Shown here piece after piece: positions 50,512-59,330 of a DNA stretch of 64,000 nt. The stretch lies in NCBI GenBank assembly GCA_017511605.1, contig JAFWJL010000002.1:162042-226041 (forward strand). Direction: 5' to 3'. Below the pieces are notes generated by a model. That model saw nothing but the letters and a program-made list of their open reading frames with translations. It searched no databases and was not told the DNA's origin. This DNA is from Bacilli bacterium. Its GTDB lineage: Bacteria > Bacillota_I > Bacilli_A > RF39 > UBA660. The position numbers and the translations under genes were made by a program. Position 1 is the stretch's first letter. Every line of letters starts with the position of its first letter.

Positions 50512-51700
50512 TTACTATTTTATAAGTATCTTTAATAATCATTAATTCTTCATTAGTTGGAACTACATAAATTGCAACTTTAGAATCTTTAGAACTAATA
50601 ATTCCTTCTTGAACATCTCTATATCCAGCTATTGTATTATTAACTGCCTTATCAATAGATAATCCTAATGGAGCTAATCTATTAATGATTTCTTCACGAG
50701 ATTCAATACCATTTTCTCCAATACCTGCAGTAAATACTATTGCATCTACTTTTCCACCTAATTCAATATAATAGTCAGCGATATATTTAGCTATTCTATC
50801 ATGATACATATTTAAAGCTAATACTGCTCTTTCATCTCCATCAGCTGCAGCTTTTTCAACATCTCTGTTATCTGAAAATCCACATACACCTAAAAGACCA
50901 CTCTTCTTATTTAATGCATTTGTAATAGTAGCGATATCTTCACCAGACTCTTTACAAACGTATTCTAAGATAGATGGATCAATTGCACCACTTCTTGTTC
51001 CCATCATTAAACCATCAAGTGGAGTAATACCCATTGTAGTATCAAAACATTTACCATCTTTAATAGCAGAAATACTAGCACCACTACCAATATGACAAAT
51101 AATTAAGTTAACATTTTCTTTACCTAATTTTTCTTTCATTACTGTAGTAATATACTTATGGCTAGTACCATGGAAACCATATTTACGTACTCCATATTTT
51201 AAATACCATTCATATGGTACTGGATACATATAGTTTTCCTTAGGCATAGTTTGATGGAATGCAGTATCATATACAGCCACCATTGGTACATCAGGTAAAA
51301 CTTCTTTTAAAGCTTCAATACCAGCTAAGTTACCTGGATGGTGAAGTGGTCCAAGTTTAGTTAAATCTTTAATATCTTGAATTACTTCATCAGTAATTAA
51401 TACTGAATCTGAGTATTTTTCTCCACCATGAAGTACTCTGTGACCTACACCTTTAATTTCATCTAATGATTTAACAGCACCATGTTTTACTAATTCATCT
51501 AATAAAACTTGTACAGCTTCACTATGATTCTTTAAATATTTTGCTCCTTTAATCTTTTCTCCATTTACTTTAGTTGTCCAGAAACTATCTTCTAATCCAA
51601 TTTTTTCAATATAACCACTAATTAATACTTTTTCTTCAGGCATATCAAATAATTGAAATTTTAAAGAACTACTTCCTGCATTAACACATAAAAATTTCAT
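50501..51700 (-). CDS. ackA: Acetate kinase (second copy)
   Basis: 399 residues from MKFLCVNAGSSSLKFQLFDM with AAGGAGAG upstream; the open frame extends 18 codons further but beyond the promoter -10. Motifs: HRVLHGGEKYSDS, YDTAFHQTMPKENYMYPVPYEWY, YGFHGTSHKYI, FTAGIGENGIESREE. It is clearly paralogous to the copy at 48156, with the same domain order and active-site residues and an AT-optimised but slightly more conservative sequence. Two adjacent complete copies are unusual; one may favour the acetate-forming direction or serve a different acyl phosphate. Own promoter and terminator. Confidence 0.95.
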   Translation of the reverse strand: MKFLCVNAGSSSLKFQLFDMPEEKVLISGYIEKIGLEDSFWTTKVNGEKIKGAKYLKNHSEAVQVLLDELVKHGAVKSLDEIKGVGHRVLHGGEKYSDSVLITDEVIQDIKDLTKLGPLHHPGNLAGIEALKEVLPDVPMVAVYDTAFHQTMPKENYMYPVPYEWYLKYGVRKYGFHGTSHKYITTVMKEKLGKENVNLIICHIGSGASISAIKDGKCFDTTMGITPLDGLMMGTRSGAIDPSILEYVCKESGEDIATITNALNKKSGLLGVCGFSDNRDVEKAAADGDERAVLALNMYHDRIAKYIADYYIELGGKVDAIVFTAGIGENGIESREEIINRLAPLGLSIDKAVNNTIAGYRDVQEGIISSKDSKVAIYVVPTNEELMIIKDTYKIVNEK

Positions 51701-51725
51701 ATTATCTCTCCTTTTCAATATACAT

Positions 51726-51754
51726 ATTTTATCAAATAACCTGTCAAATGACAA
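51726..51754 (-). promoter_or_regulatory. sigma-A promoter of the second acetate kinase
   Basis: Minus strand TTGTCA, 17 bp, TAAAAT with extended TGA. Confidence 0.65.
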
Positions 51755-51811
51755 TAAATAATCTCATGAAAATAATAACTTATGTTATAATTTAGTAAAG
51801 TAGGTGACTAT

Positions 51812-52708
51812 ATGGAAGAAAGTATTAAACAATTAATAGAAATAGCTAAACAAAATAATAATCCTGAGTTAGTACAAAAACTAACTGAAGCACTAGAATT
51901 AGCTAAATCAAGTCAAAAAACTCAAGAAGACATAAAATTAAAATCTCAAGAAAATATTAATCAAGAAGTAAATATTAATCAAGAAGTAAAAAAAGAGGAA
52001 GTAATTGAGCAAACTAAGGAAGAAGAAAAACAAGACAAATTAAAAGAAGAAGACATACAAAAAATGGCTATTGGAGAAGTATCAAAACTTATAATTACAA
52101 AAACAAATAATCATATACTAGAAAGTAAGTATATGGATATAATTCCTAATACTAAGAATTCTAATCTACGTATAGATTTAGAAAACATATTAGTTACATT
52201 AGCTTTAGATGATGTTACTAAAAAGAAAAAAGCTACCGAAAAATTATATAAATTATTAGATGCATATCAAAAACCAGAAGATGTTAATGATATTCAAATA
52301 TTTTTAAATGACATTGCAAAAATAGGAAATGTTGGCTTAGAAGCAAAAGAAAGTATAACTAATAATTCCGATAATAATCATAAAAAAGAAGTATTTAATA
52401 GATACTTTGATGAGGAGTATGAAAAAAAGAAAAAAAATGCTGATTTCTTAGATATGGAATTAGATGAACTTCATAGTAAACCAAATAAAAATCCTAATGA
52501 TTATGAGGAAATAATTGATAGATATAACTTTTTGATACAAAGACTTGAAGAACTATATGATGAAACAATAAATAAAGTAAGTATTGAAAAAACACAAAAA
52601 CTAGAAGAAACAATTAAACAATTAAAAAACAAAGTAGCTGATATAAAGAAATACACTACTGCTTTAAATGAAGCAATAAATGAGACAAATAAACTATTTG
52701 ATTTATAA
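51812..52708 (+). CDS. Cytoplasmic helical protein of unknown function
   Basis: 298 residues, nearly all charged helix, no signal or membrane segment. Residues about 48-57 contain an exact tandem repeat NINQEV NINQEV (19-nt DNA repeat near 51955). Middle part IAKIGNVGLEAKESI and C-terminal coiled coil ERLEELYDETINKVSIEKTQKLEETIKQLKNKV. Preceded by TATAAT near 51785 and an AGGTG site. Stands alone, divergent from acetate kinase and convergent with thiI. Function unknown. Confidence 0.65.
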   Translation: MEESIKQLIEIAKQNNNPELVQKLTEALELAKSSQKTQEDIKLKSQENINQEVNINQEVKKEEVIEQTKEEEKQDKLKEEDIQKMAIGEVSKLIITKTNNHILESKYMDIIPNTKNSNLRIDLENILVTLALDDVTKKKKATEKLYKLLDAYQKPEDVNDIQIFLNDIAKIGNVGLEAKESITNNSDNNHKKEVFNRYFDEEYEKKKKNADFLDMELDELHSKPNKNPNDYEEIIDRYNFLIQRLEELYDETINKVSIEKTQKLEETIKQLKNKVADIKKYTTALNEAINETNKLFDL

Positions 52709-52709
52709 A

Positions 52710-52740
52710 CAAAAAAACAAGGTTTAACCTTGTTTTTATT
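52710..52740. terminator. Bidirectional terminator between the helical protein and thiI
   Basis: AAACAAGG-TTTAA-CCTTGTTT with T runs on both strands. Confidence 0.8.
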
Positions 52741-53928
52741 TTATAATAAATCACTAAATTGATTATCTTCACTACTAGTAATTTTAATAGTATTTAAAGT
52801 TTCTACTGCATTATCTAGCATAGGTTCATAATCAAATTTATTTTCTTCAGCAATAGCAATACCCATTTTAGGATTAATTGCAGGATGTTTTGGAACAAAC
52901 ACAGTACAACAATCTTCATATGGAATAATACTAGTCTCATATGTATCTATGTTTCTCGCAATCTCCATTATTTCTAATTTATCAAAGCAAGCAACTGGTC
53001 TTATTACTGGTAAATTAGTAACACTATTAATAACATTCATACTAGTTAGTGTCTGAGAAGCAACTTGTCCTACACTTTCTCCATTTACTATTACTAGTCC
53101 TTTATATTTCTTACATAGTTTTTCCATTATTCTATACATCATTCTACGCATTATAGTAATCATATAATCTTCACGTACATTCTTATATATTTCCTCTTGT
53201 ATAGGAGTAAAATTAACTATATGTAAATTAATGTGATCAGTATAAGAACTTAATTTCTTACATAAAGAAATAACTTTATTACGAGCTTCTATACTAGTAT
53301 GAGGCATAGCTTCAAAATATACGGCATCTAGTATCATTCCTCTCTTTAATGCAAGGTACCCTGCAACAGGTGAATCTATTCCTCCACTTAACATAAGCAT
53401 TCCTTTAGATTGTGTTCCAACAGGATATCCACCACTACCCTTATATGAATTAAAATAAATAAAACTTTGTTTTTCTCTAATTTCTACAGTAATCCATAAA
53501 TCAGGATTATGAACATCAACCTTACTACCAGATATATTTTTAAGAATTAATCCACCTAATACTCTATTATAATCTTGACTATGAATAGTAAAACTCTTAT
53601 CACTTCTTTTTGTCTCTACTTTAAAAGTTTTAAATTCTTGTTCTCTAACTGTACTTAGTACTTTATCTTGAATAATCTTATCATCCGTATCTACTATATA
53701 AGCAATATGATATGTATGGATTCCAAATACCTTAGAAACTATATTTTTTATGTCATCTAAATCTTTTTCTAAAAATTCAACATACATTCTTGCTCGATCT
53801 TTATGAATCTTAACTTCATAACCACCCAATTTATTCTTTAAATTTTTATACAAAGTATTAATAAAGAAATTACGGTTAGCCTTTTTAGTAGATAATTCTC
53901 CATATTTGATTAATATAACTCTATCCAT
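52741..53928 (-). CDS. thiI: ThiI, tRNA 4-thiouridine synthetase
   Basis: 395 residues from MDRVILIKYGELSTKKANRN. N-terminal ferredoxin-like and THUMP domains (to about 165), then PP-loop ATP pyrophosphatase with LMLSGGIDSPVAGYLALKRG and the YEDCCTVFVPKHP end. It makes s4U8 in tRNA and can feed thiamine thiazole. There is no C-terminal rhodanese domain, as normal in Firmicutes, so sulfur must come from a cysteine desulfurase. In Bacillus the partner NifZ is the adjacent gene; here that place is taken by a pilin-like gene. Confidence 0.95.
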   Translation of the reverse strand: MDRVILIKYGELSTKKANRNFFINTLYKNLKNKLGGYEVKIHKDRARMYVEFLEKDLDDIKNIVSKVFGIHTYHIAYIVDTDDKIIQDKVLSTVREQEFKTFKVETKRSDKSFTIHSQDYNRVLGGLILKNISGSKVDVHNPDLWITVEIREKQSFIYFNSYKGSGGYPVGTQSKGMLMLSGGIDSPVAGYLALKRGMILDAVYFEAMPHTSIEARNKVISLCKKLSSYTDHINLHIVNFTPIQEEIYKNVREDYMITIMRRMMYRIMEKLCKKYKGLVIVNGESVGQVASQTLTSMNVINSVTNLPVIRPVACFDKLEIMEIARNIDTYETSIIPYEDCCTVFVPKHPAINPKMGIAIAEENKFDYEPMLDNAVETLNTIKITSSEDNQFSDLL

Positions 53929-53959
53929 AAAATCACCACGCACATATTTTAGCAAAATT

Positions 53960-53984
53960 TCATAAAAAAAACAACCGAAGTTGT
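53960..53984 (-). terminator. Terminator of the pilin-like gene
   Basis: AAACAAC-TTCG-GTTGTTT, a UUCG tetraloop hairpin with eight T on the minus strand. Confidence 0.85.
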
Positions 53985-54602
53985 TTATTTTATTTTTGTT
54001 TTAGTACGATAGAATGGTTTCTTAACTACTATACATTCATTCTTAATAGTTTCTGCTTTATAATGATCACTACCATAATCATTATTAACAAGTCCCACAA
54101 AGTATACTTCTTCAGTATACTCTTCATATTTTTCTTTTCCACCATCTAAACAATTATATAGAACTTTTTCTTCTACTTTTCCTCTTGGTTTTTCTGATTT
54201 CCAATCACTTACTTTATAAATACTAATATCATCATAACTACCACCAATATGAGTTCTATCAATTAAATAGTTATCGCATCTTAAAGTAACCATTGTTTTT
54301 CCATCTTCTATTTCTACTTTAGATTCTGAAGCAGAACAATTCTTACCAGTAAATGGACTCTTTATTGCAGAAATAAGTCCTTCATTAATAGCTTCTCCTA
54401 AATAAGCAATATTAGTATTATGGAAACTATCCATATTTGCAGCTATTGTTTGAGATAAACTAGCAGCACTCTTTCTCATTGTATTATATTTTTCTTTGCT
54501 TGCATTACCCAATATAAACCATAATAATAATGCGATAAGCGCAGTACCAAATACTAATACTGTCAATAATTCAAATTTTCCAATTCCCTTATTATTTTTC
54601 AT
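53985..54602 (-). CDS. Type IV pilin-like (pseudopilin-like) protein
   Basis: 205 residues from MKNNKGIGKFELLTVLVFGT. A short basic leader ending in Gly is followed by IGKFE and a hydrophobic helix LLTVLVFGTALIALLLWFIL; Glu at position +5 after the Gly is the hallmark of class III (prepilin peptidase) signals. The mature part has AASLSQTIAANMDSF after the helix and a C-terminal domain with four cysteines. The call is by pattern; no prepilin peptidase or assembly ATPase lies in the window. It overlaps the end of ezrA by 11 nt, so it is translated with it. Confidence 0.6.
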   Translation of the reverse strand: MKNNKGIGKFELLTVLVFGTALIALLLWFILGNASKEKYNTMRKSAASLSQTIAANMDSFHNTNIAYLGEAINEGLISAIKSPFTGKNCSASESKVEIEDGKTMVTLRCDNYLIDRTHIGGSYDDISIYKVSDWKSEKPRGKVEEKVLYNCLDGGKEKYEEYTEEVYFVGLVNNDYGSDHYKAETIKNECIVVKKPFYRTKTKIK

Positions 54603-56304
54603 AAACACCCATCAACTTTCTATAAATTTTTTCATCTACTCTTGAAGTAGCTTTAATAGATATATCCAATGCTTCTTTATAATTTCCTTTATAAAACATC
54701 TTTTCAGCATCGCCTAGTTCTTTATCTACTTCACTTATTGAACTCCTATATCTATTACCATATACAATTACCATTTCTGCCATTCTAGCTGTCTTAACCA
54801 TATTCATTGTTGTATTATATAATTTTAATACTAAATCTCTAGCTGTATCAACTCGTGTATTTAATACTTTAATAACTATTGGTTTTTTCTCTAATTCTCT
54901 TATTACTTCAACTATTGCATCATTTGCTTCTCTAAGCTGTACATAATAGTTATCAGTAATAACTGGTAATTTATAACTTCTTATTTCATCTTTACAAGTC
55001 TTTAAGAAATCCTCAATTTCCTCTAGTTGTTCTCTAGCTCTTAATTCATCATCATACATATTTCCTAATGATTTTAAAGCTTTATCAAAATCATCTTCCA
55101 TAATAGTAAGCCTATTAGTTAAATTCTCTACTTCATCATTCAATACTGAATAAGGAGTAGATTTAGAATCATCTTTAGCAATCATTTTATGATAATCATC
55201 ATTAATTACCACTAATGTCTTATTAACTTCATCTATTATAGAAACATCCTCATCACTTAGATCATACATCTTTTTAATATCATCTAATTGATTATATACA
55301 TCTTGAACTAATAAATTAGTTTTATCTAACTTAGTATAGAAACTACTTACATTTTCTTCATATACTTTTCTAGATAATCTCTCTTTTTCAAAATCTACAA
55401 ATAATGAATCATAGTACTCAAGCATAGTTTTTAAATCAAACATAGCTCCTTCAAGATTAAGTATCTTTACTTTATCCATTATTTTTTCAATATTCTTTTT
55501 AGATTCTAAAATATTATAATCAATATTTAAATAATCTAATACATATCCATCTTGTACCATTTCTTTATGGGTATTAGCTACTTCATTCATCCTATTTGGA
55601 ATTATTTTTTGACTCATTAATAATATATCAGGCATTTCACTAATAATAATATCCATATGTTCTATCATAGTATCAAGAGCCTTACATATATTAACTACTT
55701 CACTATACTCATTCTCTTCCATTACTTTTTCAAAATCTAAGAATCTCTTTTCAATATTCTCTAGTTGTAATTCAATAGCTTCTTGCATAAAATCATATAA
55801 TTCCTTATGATCTTGATATTCCTTAGTTAAACTTCTATATTTAGCCTTTAACTTAGTAACTATAGCTCTATATTTTTCTTCACTCAATGTAATATCTTTA
55901 ATTTCATCTAATAGATGTTCAGCAGCTTCTCTTACTTTATAAATCTCTATTTCAGTTGAAGCAATACGATATCCACAATTTTTATAATCTCTTTTATCAA
56001 CATAGATATCCAAATCTATCAACATATCATCTATTACAGTTAATCTTCTAGTTTTAATATCTTCAAACTTTTCTTGCCATTTATTATATTTTTCTTCCAT
56101 CTTATCATTTTTAATAATAGGTTCTACTTTAGAAAGTTCTAGAAGTACTGGAGTAGAAGCAATTACATTACGCTCTATTTCTAAGTTTTTAACCTTATTA
56201 CGGTAATACCTTAACTCCGCTTTTCTAACTAAATGAAGTATTACAATAACAATAATTAACGCAATCACCATAGCTGATCCAATAATAAGAAATTGTCCTT
56301 GCAT
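54592..56304 (-). CDS. ezrA: EzrA, septation ring formation regulator
   Basis: 570 residues, normal EzrA length. N-terminal membrane helix (about 4-25, FLIIGSAMVIALIIVIVILHL) with the extracellular N-terminus, then spectrin-like coiled-coil repeats to the end. The sequence after the helix, YRNKVKNLEIERNVIASTPVLLELSKVE, is a family hallmark. EzrA interacts with FtsZ and moves PBP1 between septum and side wall, together with GpsB, also encoded here. Next to thiI and divergent from rpsD as in Bacillus (rpsD ... ezrA-nifZ-thiI). Confidence 0.92.
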   Translation of the reverse strand: MQGQFLIIGSAMVIALIIVIVILHLVRKAELRYYRNKVKNLEIERNVIASTPVLLELSKVEPIIKNDKMEEKYNKWQEKFEDIKTRRLTVIDDMLIDLDIYVDKRDYKNCGYRIASTEIEIYKVREAAEHLLDEIKDITLSEEKYRAIVTKLKAKYRSLTKEYQDHKELYDFMQEAIELQLENIEKRFLDFEKVMEENEYSEVVNICKALDTMIEHMDIIISEMPDILLMSQKIIPNRMNEVANTHKEMVQDGYVLDYLNIDYNILESKKNIEKIMDKVKILNLEGAMFDLKTMLEYYDSLFVDFEKERLSRKVYEENVSSFYTKLDKTNLLVQDVYNQLDDIKKMYDLSDEDVSIIDEVNKTLVVINDDYHKMIAKDDSKSTPYSVLNDEVENLTNRLTIMEDDFDKALKSLGNMYDDELRAREQLEEIEDFLKTCKDEIRSYKLPVITDNYYVQLREANDAIVEVIRELEKKPIVIKVLNTRVDTARDLVLKLYNTTMNMVKTARMAEMVIVYGNRYRSSISEVDKELGDAEKMFYKGNYKEALDISIKATSRVDEKIYRKLMGVYEK

Positions 56305-56429
56305 GCCTTCACCTCTATTCTAAACATTATTTTACCATATATACCCTACATTTTTCTACATTTTCCGCAAAATATTACTAAAAATTAAACATTTTGATAG
56401 TTTGTATTCCTAAAAAGTCCAATATTTTC

Positions 56430-56458
56430 TTGACATATCAACGTTTTTCACATATAAT
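56430..56458 (+). promoter_or_regulatory. Consensus sigma-A promoter for rpsD
   Basis: TTGACA, 17 bp, TATAAT: a perfect match to consensus, fitting a ribosomal protein gene. Confidence 0.92.
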
Positions 56459-56464
56459 TAATAG

Positions 56465-56614
56465 TGCAAATTCCTGAAACAGCAGGTTTAGAATATTTTA
56501 ATGTGTTTTTCGAATAAAAGGAGCGATTTCAAGGCTGTGGTCGTGGAAAGAAAAACTCCCTAAGATGTGGCTAAACCCTTCAAGACTTTGTAATAAAAGG
56601 AAAGGAGAAATATT
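56465..56614 (+). promoter_or_regulatory. Structured 5' leader of rpsD, probable S4 autoregulation element
   Basis: 150-nt leader between the promoter and the rpsD ATG. A 5' hairpin CCTG-AAACAG-CAGG, then GGTTTAG at 56485-56491 can pair with CTAAACC at 56571-56577, closing a large domain that contains AAGGAGCG and ACTCCCT, which can pair as well. S4 represses its own mRNA in Bacillus through a pseudoknotted leader; the position and nested helices suggest the same here, but I cannot match it base by base to the known Firmicutes motif. Confidence 0.6.
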
Positions 56615-57217
56615 ATGTCAAGATATACAGGATCAAGTTATAAACAAGCTCGTCGTGTTGGATTTTCAATTACTGAAACTGGTAAAGAATTAGCTCGTCG
56701 TCCATTTGGACCTGGTCAACATGGTAGTGACCGTAAAGGTAAATTATCTGACTATGGAACTCAATTAAAAGAAAAACAAAAAGTACGTTTCATGTATGGA
56801 GTTAATGAAAGACAATTCCACAAGACATTCTTAGAAGCTGAGAAGATGAAAGGTATCAATGGTACTAACTTCTTAAGATTACTAGAATCTAGATTAGATA
56901 ACCTAGTATACAGAATTGGTTTTGCATCAACTAGACGTGGAGCTAGACAATTAGTTAACCATGGACACGTAACTGTTAATGGAAAGAAAGTTGATATTCC
57001 ATCATACAGAGTTAAAGTTGGAGATGTTATCTCATTAAAAGATGCAGATAAAAACTTAAAAGTAGTTGCTGAAAGCTTATCTAAAGTTACTAAGAGAGTT
57101 GAATTCATTAACTATGATGAAAACAAAATGGAAGCTACTTATGTAAGATTACCTGAAAGAAATGAATTAAATGCTGATATTGATGAAGCATTAATCGTTG
57201 AATTCTATAATAAGTAA
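56615..57217 (+). CDS. rpsD: 30S ribosomal protein S4
   Basis: 200 residues, exact length. [50 protein letters not shown] and the S4 RNA-binding domain [47 protein letters not shown] are all present. It nucleates 30S assembly by binding the 16S 5' domain. It is the Cys-free form (no zinc site), typical of one Bacilli paralogue. AAAGGAG site; single gene with terminator. Confidence 0.98.
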   Translation: MSRYTGSSYKQARRVGFSITETGKELARRPFGPGQHGSDRKGKLSDYGTQLKEKQKVRFMYGVNERQFHKTFLEAEKMKGINGTNFLRLLESRLDNLVYRIGFASTRRGARQLVNHGHVTVNGKKVDIPSYRVKVGDVISLKDADKNLKVVAESLSKVTKRVEFINYDENKMEATYVRLPERNELNADIDEALIVEFYNK

Positions 57218-57218
57218 A

Positions 57219-57248
57219 AATAAAAAGAAGACTAAGTCTTCTTTTTTT
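57219..57248. terminator. Bidirectional terminator after rpsD
   Basis: AAAGAAGAC-TAA-GTCTTCTTT with long T and A runs. Confidence 0.85.
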
Positions 57249-57783
57249 ATATCTCAAATTCTAAATATTCAGAGTTTTTAATATTTCTCTCAAATAAATC
57301 ACCTTTTAATTCTTTATTTTCTAATAAATATTTAAGTGCCTTAACCGGAGCACTATGACTAACTATTAAAATAGTAGTATCAGAAGGATACTTATTTTTT
57401 ATATACTCTAAAAAATCTCTACATCTATCAATAACACTTCTAAGAGGTTCAACACCAAGATCATTACTATTTAAATCATAATCCCAATATTTTTTAATAT
57501 CATATAATTCTCTTTTTTTACCTTCTAGCTCACCTAAATCTCTTTCAATCAGTCTATCGTCTTTAATCATTTCACATTTATCACCAATAAGTATAAATGC
57601 TGTTTCTACACATCTAACAAGCGGAGATGTATAACAACAATCAAACTTAATATCCTTAAGTTTTTCTCTTAATTTCTGACAATCCCTTCTACCAGTATCA
57701 TTTAATAAATTATTTCTTAACCCCTGCATAATATTATTAAAATTATCTTCTGTTTGAGCATGTCTAACTAATATTATTTTCAT
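57247..57783 (-). CDS. Histidine phosphatase family protein (phosphoglycerate-mutase-like)
   Basis: 178 residues. Catalytic RHG-type motif MKIILVRHAQTEDNFNNIMQG, partner Arg/Glu in YTSPLVRCVETAF and ERDLGELEGK, second His in ILIVSHSAPVKAL. These dPGM-like phosphatases act on small phosphorylated metabolites or sugars; the specific substrate is not readable. RHA replaces the usual RHG, which is common. Single gene downstream of tyrS. Confidence 0.9.
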   Translation of the reverse strand: MKIILVRHAQTEDNFNNIMQGLRNNLLNDTGRRDCQKLREKLKDIKFDCCYTSPLVRCVETAFILIGDKCEMIKDDRLIERDLGELEGKKRELYDIKKYWDYDLNSNDLGVEPLRSVIDRCRDFLEYIKNKYPSDTTILIVSHSAPVKALKYLLENKELKGDLFERNIKNSEYLEFEI

Positions 57784-57807
57784 ATAATCACCAAATTAAT
57801 TATAACA

Positions 57808-57838
57808 TAAAAAATAGATGTCTAAGACATCTATTTAT
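57808..57838 (-). terminator. Terminator of tyrS
   Basis: AAATAGATGTC-TTA-GACATCTATTT with T run on the minus strand; contains the tyrS stop. Confidence 0.8.
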
Positions 57839-59063
57839 ATATACCTACATAATATTTCTTTTTACCCCTACGTACTACTAAGTACTTAGAATCAATACAA
57901 TTATCTTTAGTAACAACAAACTCTAAATCAGTAATCTTATCTCCATTTAAAGTAATAGAACCATTACCAATAAATTCACGAGCTTCTCTCTTACTAGAGC
58001 AAACACCACTTTCAACTAATAAATCTACTATATTTAAATCACTACTAATTTCAAATGGAACAAGGCCCTTAAAAGCATCTTCTACTTCTTTAGAAGTGAA
58101 GTTTTTTATATCTCCACTAAATAATGATTCAGATATCTTTAACGCTCTCTCATAACTAGCCTCTCCATGTAGATCAGTAATTATTTGCTTAGCTAATTCT
58201 TTTTGAGCCATACGAAGTTCAGGTTGCTCATTATGTTTCTTCATCACATCTATTATTTCTTCTGGAGTAAGGAATGTAAATACTTTTAAATATTCTTCTA
58301 CACTTGCATCTTCTGTATTAATTAGATATTGGTATAACTCATATGAAGAAGTTTTATTTTCATTTAACCATAACGCATTACCTTCACTCTTACCAAATTT
58401 TTTACCAGTTGAGTCTAATATTAATGGCATGGTAAATCCATATACTTGTTTACCTTCCATCTTTCTAATTAGGTCTATACCAGTAGTAATATTACCCCAT
58501 TGGTCACTTCCAGCAGCTTGTAGAGTAACACCTTTTTCTCTAAATAAATGCAAATAATCATAACCTTGAAGTAACATATAAGAAAATTCTGCAAAAGTAA
58601 TTCCACTTTCTAATCTTCTTCTAATTATATCTTTATCTAACATATAGTTAACATTAATATATTTACCTACATCTCTCAAGAAATCTAAAAATGAAAATTC
58701 CTTCATCCAATCATAATTATTAACTACTTCTACGTCATTACCAACGATTTCTTTTACTTGTTTAGATAATCCTTCTACATTTTTATCAACAACTTCTTTA
58801 GCAATTATCTCACGTTCTGCAGTCGGTCTAGGATCACCAATAAGACCTGTCGCACCACCAACTAAAAGAATAGGATGATGCCCGCTTTTTGCTAATCTCT
58901 TTGCAGTAACTAAACTAGAATAATGTCCCAAATGTAAACTATCAGCTGTAGGGTCAGTTCCCCAATAAAAAGTTAATTTATCATTGTTTAACTTATCTTT
59001 AATATCATCTCCAGCTAAATCTTTAACAAGACCTCTCCACTCTAATTCTTCAAATAATGTCAT
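57831..59063 (-). CDS. tyrS: Tyrosyl-tRNA synthetase
   Basis: 410 residues. Class I signature HLGHYSSLVTAKR (HIGH), Tyr pocket QGYDYLHLFREKG and QAAGSDQWGNIT, and KFGKSEGNALW for KMSKS. A C-terminal S4-like RNA-binding domain (VDLLVESGVCSSKREAREFIGNGSITLNG) completes it. It charges tRNA-Tyr. Transcription is controlled by the Tyr T-box leader directly upstream. AGGAGG site. Confidence 0.97.
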   Translation of the reverse strand: MTLFEELEWRGLVKDLAGDDIKDKLNNDKLTFYWGTDPTADSLHLGHYSSLVTAKRLAKSGHHPILLVGGATGLIGDPRPTAEREIIAKEVVDKNVEGLSKQVKEIVGNDVEVVNNYDWMKEFSFLDFLRDVGKYINVNYMLDKDIIRRRLESGITFAEFSYMLLQGYDYLHLFREKGVTLQAAGSDQWGNITTGIDLIRKMEGKQVYGFTMPLILDSTGKKFGKSEGNALWLNENKTSSYELYQYLINTEDASVEEYLKVFTFLTPEEIIDVMKKHNEQPELRMAQKELAKQIITDLHGEASYERALKISESLFSGDIKNFTSKEVEDAFKGLVPFEISSDLNIVDLLVESGVCSSKREAREFIGNGSITLNGDKITDLEFVVTKDNCIDSKYLVVRRGKKKYYVGIYK

Positions 59064-59081
59064 TTTTATTCCTCCTTAAAA

Positions 59082-59283
59082 TAAAAAACGCGAAACAACT
59101 CATCTAAGGACGAATTATTCGCGGTACCACCTTAATTCATGTATAAACATGCACTTAAACTTTAACGCAGCTAACGATGTTTTCTAAAGAGTTGTATTTC
59201 ATAAAATAATATTTCTAATTTTCACCAACCATTAGATCTCTAAATAATAATTATTTTACTACTAAGTCTCCCTCACTGAAAAC
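59082..59283 (-). promoter_or_regulatory. Tyr T-box riboswitch of tyrS
   Basis: About 200-nt leader on the minus strand. The T-box sequence AAGGTGGTACCGCG is at 59120-59133, the AGTGA-type stem I start near 59275, and the specifier loop GAAATACAAC places the Tyr codon UAC at 59194-59196. A downstream GCGAA...TTCGC stem with GTTTTTT (59087-59123) is the terminator, competing with the T-box antiterminator. Uncharged tRNA-Tyr binding would switch tyrS on. Confidence 0.95.
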
Positions 59284-59291
59284 TTAACTAT

Positions 59292-59319
59292 ATTTTATCA
59301 TAAAAAAATAAAAAGTCAA
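59292..59319 (-). promoter_or_regulatory. sigma-A promoter for the tyrS T-box transcript
   Basis: Minus strand TTGACT, 16 bp, TAAAAT with extended TGA. Its -35 lies in the 3' arm of the neighbouring terminator hairpin. Confidence 0.65.
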
Positions 59320-59330
59320 ACGACTTTTTA
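59305..59330 (-). terminator. Terminator of the ytxGH-like operon
   Basis: AAAAAGTC-GTTT-GACTTTTT with T run on the minus strand; its GACTTTTT arm doubles as the tyrS -35. Confidence 0.8.
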
